Shown here piece by piece: positions 61,571 to 64,000 of a DNA stretch of 64,000 nucleotides. The position numbers and the translations under genes were made by a program. Source of the stretch: Pseudomonas yangonensis (GTDB lineage Bacteria > Pseudomonadota > Gammaproteobacteria > Pseudomonadales > Pseudomonadaceae); the NCBI RefSeq assembly GCF_009932725.1, contig NZ_BLJU01000005.1, positions 124,001 to 188,000 on the forward strand, written 5' to 3'. Each line of letters opens with the position of its first letter. Positions within the stretch are counted from its first letter, which is position 1. The notes beneath the pieces are model-generated. The model was not told where the DNA came from. It saw only the letters and a list, made by a program, of their open reading frames with translations, and made no database searches.

Positions 61571-64000
61571 ATGCTCGTCATCTGGTTGCTGGTGCTGCTG
61601 CTCGGGGTCATCTACCTGGCCCATAGTCGTACCGCCGCCCGCCCCGCCCTCGGCATCACCGCGGCCTATCTGGTGGCCATGGCCCTGTTCAGCCCGGTAC
61701 CCGGCTGGCTGCAACTGCTGCTGTGGATCATCACTGGCGCAGTCGCCGCCTTCATCCTGCTCGGCGATCTGCGCCGGCAGCTGTTCACCCGCCCGTTGTT
61801 CGCCTGGTTCCAGCGCGTGCTGCCGCCCATGTCGGCCACCGAGCGCGACGCCATCGAAGCCGGCACGGTGTGGTGGGACGGTGAGCTGTTCAGTGGCAAA
61901 CCGGACTGGGACAAGCTGCTGGCCTACCCCAAGGCCAGGCTGACCGAAGAGGAACAGGCCTTCATCGACGGCCCCACCGAAGAACTCTGCGCGATGATCA
62001 GCGACTGGCAGGTCGGCCAGGAAATGGACCTGCCGGAGAAAGCCTGGGAGCACATCAAGCAGCACGGTTTCTTCGCCCTGATCATTCCCAAGGAATATGG
62101 CGGCAAGGGCTTCTCCGCCTACGCCCACTCGCAGGTGGCGATGAAACTGGCCACGCGCAGCGGCGATCTGGCCTCCACCGTGATGGTGCCCAACTCCCTC
62201 GGCCCGGCTGAGCTGCTGCTGCACTACGGCACCGAAGAACAGCGCAACCATTACCTGCCACGCCTGGCGCGAGGTGAGGACATCCCCTGCTTCGCCCTTA
62301 CCGGCCCGCTGGCCGGCTCCGACGCCGGTGCCATGCCGGACACCGGCGTCATCTGCAAGGGCCAGTTCAACGGCGAGGAAGTGATCGGCCTGCGCCTGAA
62401 CTGGGAGAAGCGCTACATCACCCTCGGCCCCGTGGCCACCCTGCTCGGCCTGGCCTTCAAGGCCTACGACCCGGACCACCTGCTGGGCGACAAGGAAGAC
62501 CTCGGTATCAGCCTGGCGCTGATTCCCACCGATACCCCCGGCGTGGAAATCGGCCGCCGCCACCTGCCGCTGGGCGCAGCCTTCATGAACGGGCCGAATT
62601 CGGGCAAGGACGTATTCATTCCGCTCGACTACCTGATCGGTGGCCAACAGTACCTCGGCAAGGGCTGGATGATGCTGATGAACTGCCTGTCGGTGGGCCG
62701 CTCCATTTCGCTGCCGGCCGTCGGCACGGGCGCGGCCAAGTTCACCAGCCTCGCCACCGGCCAGTACGCCCAGCTGCGTGAGCAGTTCAACGTACCGCTG
62801 GCGGCCTTCGAAGGCATCCAGGAAGCCCTGGCGCGCATCGGCGGCAACGCCTGGCTGATGGACAGCGCACGCATTCTCACCGCTAATGCCGTCGATCTGG
62901 GCGAGAAGCCCTCGGTGCTGTCGGCTGTGCTCAAGTACCACCTGACCGAGCGCGGCCGCGAGTGCATCAGCCATGCCATGGACGTGCACGGCGGCAAGGG
63001 CATCATCATGGGCCCGAACAACTACCTGGCCCGCTCCTGGCAGGGGGCGCCGATCTTCATCACCGTCGAGGGCGCCAACATCCTCTCGCGCAACCTGATG
63101 ATCTTCGGCCAGGGCGCCATCCGCTGCCATCCCTACGTGCTCAAGGAAATGGCGCTGGCTGACCGTGAGGACAAGGACGAGGCACAGATCGAGTTCGATT
63201 CGCTGTTGATGAGTCATATCGGTTTTGCCGTGAGCAACGCGGCCAGCAGCTTCCTTCTCGGCCTGACCCTGAACCGCCTGGGCACGGTGCCGGGCGACGA
63301 CCTCAGCCAGCCTTACTACCGCGCCCTCAACCGCCTGGCCGCGGCCTTCGCCCTGTGCGCCGACAGCAGCATGATGCTGCTCGGCGGTGACCTGAAGCGT
63401 CGCGAACGTCTGTCTGCGCGCCTGGGTGATGTGCTCAGCTACCTCTACCTGGGCTCGGCCGCACTCAAGCGCTACCACGATCTGGACTATCAGGAGTCCG
63501 TCAGACCGCTGCTGCGCTGGGCCCTGGAGGAAAACCTCTACCGCGCCGAGCAGGCACTCGATGACCTGCTGAGCAACTTCCCCAATCGTCTGTTCGGCTG
63601 CCTGCTGAAGGTACTGGTGTTCCCGCTGGGTCGTCGTCATAACGGCCCAAGCGATGAGCTGGATGCCGAAGTGGCCGCAATCATCGGCCGCCAGGCTGGC
63701 GACCCGGCACTGGAATCGGTGCTGGAAGGCTGCTATCGCCCGCAGGCCGATCAGGACTCGGTCGGCGCCCTGCAGCATGCACTGAACCTGGTGCAGGCCA
63801 GCCACGACGCGCGCAAGCGTCTGCACCAGGCACTCAAGGACGGCAGCCTGCAACCGGCTCCGGGCCAGGACGCCATCGAAGCGGCGATCGCTGCCGGCAT
63901 TCTCGATGGCGAGCAGGGTCAACGCCTGCAGGCGGCCGAGGCGGCGCGGCGGCGGGTGATCGATGTCGACGACTTCGCCAAGGAAGAGCTCGAACTGGGC
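61571..64000 (+). CDS. fadE: Acyl-CoA dehydrogenase FadE, C-terminus just beyond window
   Basis: 810 residues visible, open at the right edge. Two N-terminal membrane helices (about 2-20 and 30-60), then the acyl-CoA dehydrogenase domain with FAD-binding and catalytic segments (GFFALIIPKEYGGKGFS, FALTGPLAGSDAGAMPD, SVGRSISLPA) and the long FadE-specific C-terminal half (RHNGPSDELDAEVAAIIGR). First step of fatty-acid beta-oxidation. Start ATG 61571 after GGAGGAATGCAC. Only a few residues should be missing. Confidence 0.96.
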   Translation, partial: MLVIWLLVLLLGVIYLAHSRTAARPALGITAAYLVAMALFSPVPGWLQLLLWIITGAVAAFILLGDLRRQLFTRPLFAWFQRVLPPMSATERDAIEAGTVWWDGELFSGKPDWDKLLAYPKARLTEEEQAFIDGPTEELCAMISDWQVGQEMDLPEKAWEHIKQHGFFALIIPKEYGGKGFSAYAHSQVAMKLATRSGDLASTVMVPNSLGPAELLLHYGTEEQRNHYLPRLARGEDIPCFALTGPLAGSDAGAMPDTGVICKGQFNGEEVIGLRLNWEKRYITLGPVATLLGLAFKAYDPDHLLGDKEDLGISLALIPTDTPGVEIGRRHLPLGAAFMNGPNSGKDVFIPLDYLIGGQQYLGKGWMMLMNCLSVGRSISLPAVGTGAAKFTSLATGQYAQLREQFNVPLAAFEGIQEALARIGGNAWLMDSARILTANAVDLGEKPSVLSAVLKYHLTERGRECISHAMDVHGGKGIIMGPNNYLARSWQGAPIFITVEGANILSRNLMIFGQGAIRCHPYVLKEMALADREDKDEAQIEFDSLLMSHIGFAVSNAASSFLLGLTLNRLGTVPGDDLSQPYYRALNRLAAAFALCADSSMMLLGGDLKRRERLSARLGDVLSYLYLGSAALKRYHDLDYQESVRPLLRWALEENLYRAEQALDDLLSNFPNRLFGCLLKVLVFPLGRRHNGPSDELDAEVAAIIGRQAGDPALESVLEGCYRPQADQDSVGALQHALNLVQASHDARKRLHQALKDGSLQPAPGQDAIEAAIAAGILDGEQGQRLQAAEAARRRVIDVDDFAKEELELG

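Noticed and set aside
61460..63922. 820-residue minus-strand open frame opposite fadE
   Set aside because: fadE on the plus strand has full family features, so this is its shadow.

Overview
This window looks like chromosome of a Pseudomonas, most likely the P. oleovorans/mendocina/alcaliphila group (species placement is inference). The reasons are high GC with Pseudomonas codon use, dense Pseudomonas-type palindromic repeats (cores such as GTAGGAGCGGCTTCAGCC), and gene order that I recognise from P. aeruginosa (exa/pqq and dusA-tal-rssBC-vacJ neighbourhoods) and P. putida (ped cluster).

Positions 1-37.5k are an almost complete periplasmic alcohol-oxidation island. It starts with the PQQ cofactor operon pqqABCDE plus an S9 peptidase (minus strand, cut by the left edge). 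Next come the NAD aldehyde dehydrogenase exaC, a PQQ alcohol dehydrogenase with the lanthanide-type extra Asp (pedH), and a zinc hydrolase, a fused SoxYZ-like carrier and a MoxJ-like binding protein. Cytochrome c550 (exaB) is divergent from a Ca-type PQQ alcohol dehydrogenase (exaA/pedE). A pentapeptide-repeat protein, a DUF2231 membrane protein and a sorbosone-dehydrogenase-like lipoprotein follow. An AT-rich foreign gene interrupts the island at 17.7-18.65k. Beyond it lie the pedS2/pedR2 two-component pair with a small periplasmic partner, and an ABC system (binding protein, beta-propeller, ATPase, permease) with a CXXCW protein. The regulator agmR/erbR, the NO-linked nosP/nahK pair, a porin and pqqF complete the island. 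Repeated TTGGTAG/CTACCAA-type boxes sit in front of many of these genes and suggest one regulon: alcohol is oxidised in the periplasm, electrons pass to c550, the aldehyde is oxidised further, and the PQQ supply follows demand.

Positions 36-46k hold a ProC-like reductase, a TetR regulator divergent from a DgcA-type flavin oxidoreductase, and a tightly overlapped eight-gene operon for metal uptake (PepSY membrane protein, small exported proteins, ZnuABC-like transporter and a second, degenerate binding protein).

Positions 46-54.2k are core housekeeping and signalling genes: dusA, a short Fur-like protein, tal, an STAS protein with an RssB-like PP2C response regulator, PilZ, mlaA/vacJ, a thioesterase, a HAD-like protein lacking its nucleophile, a DUF4404 protein and queF. 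Positions 54.5-64k carry an RND pump with its adaptor, an ABC-2 exporter, a transglutaminase-like protein and fadE, which runs off the right edge.

I saw no tRNA, rRNA, CRISPR array, prophage or transposase gene. Points most worth following are the paired Ln/Ca dehydrogenases with their candidate sensor, the 37-bp-spaced tandem boxes shared by exaC and exaB/exaA, the uncharacterised SoxYZ-carrier/zinc-hydrolase relay, and repeat elements that have become coding sequence in two genes.
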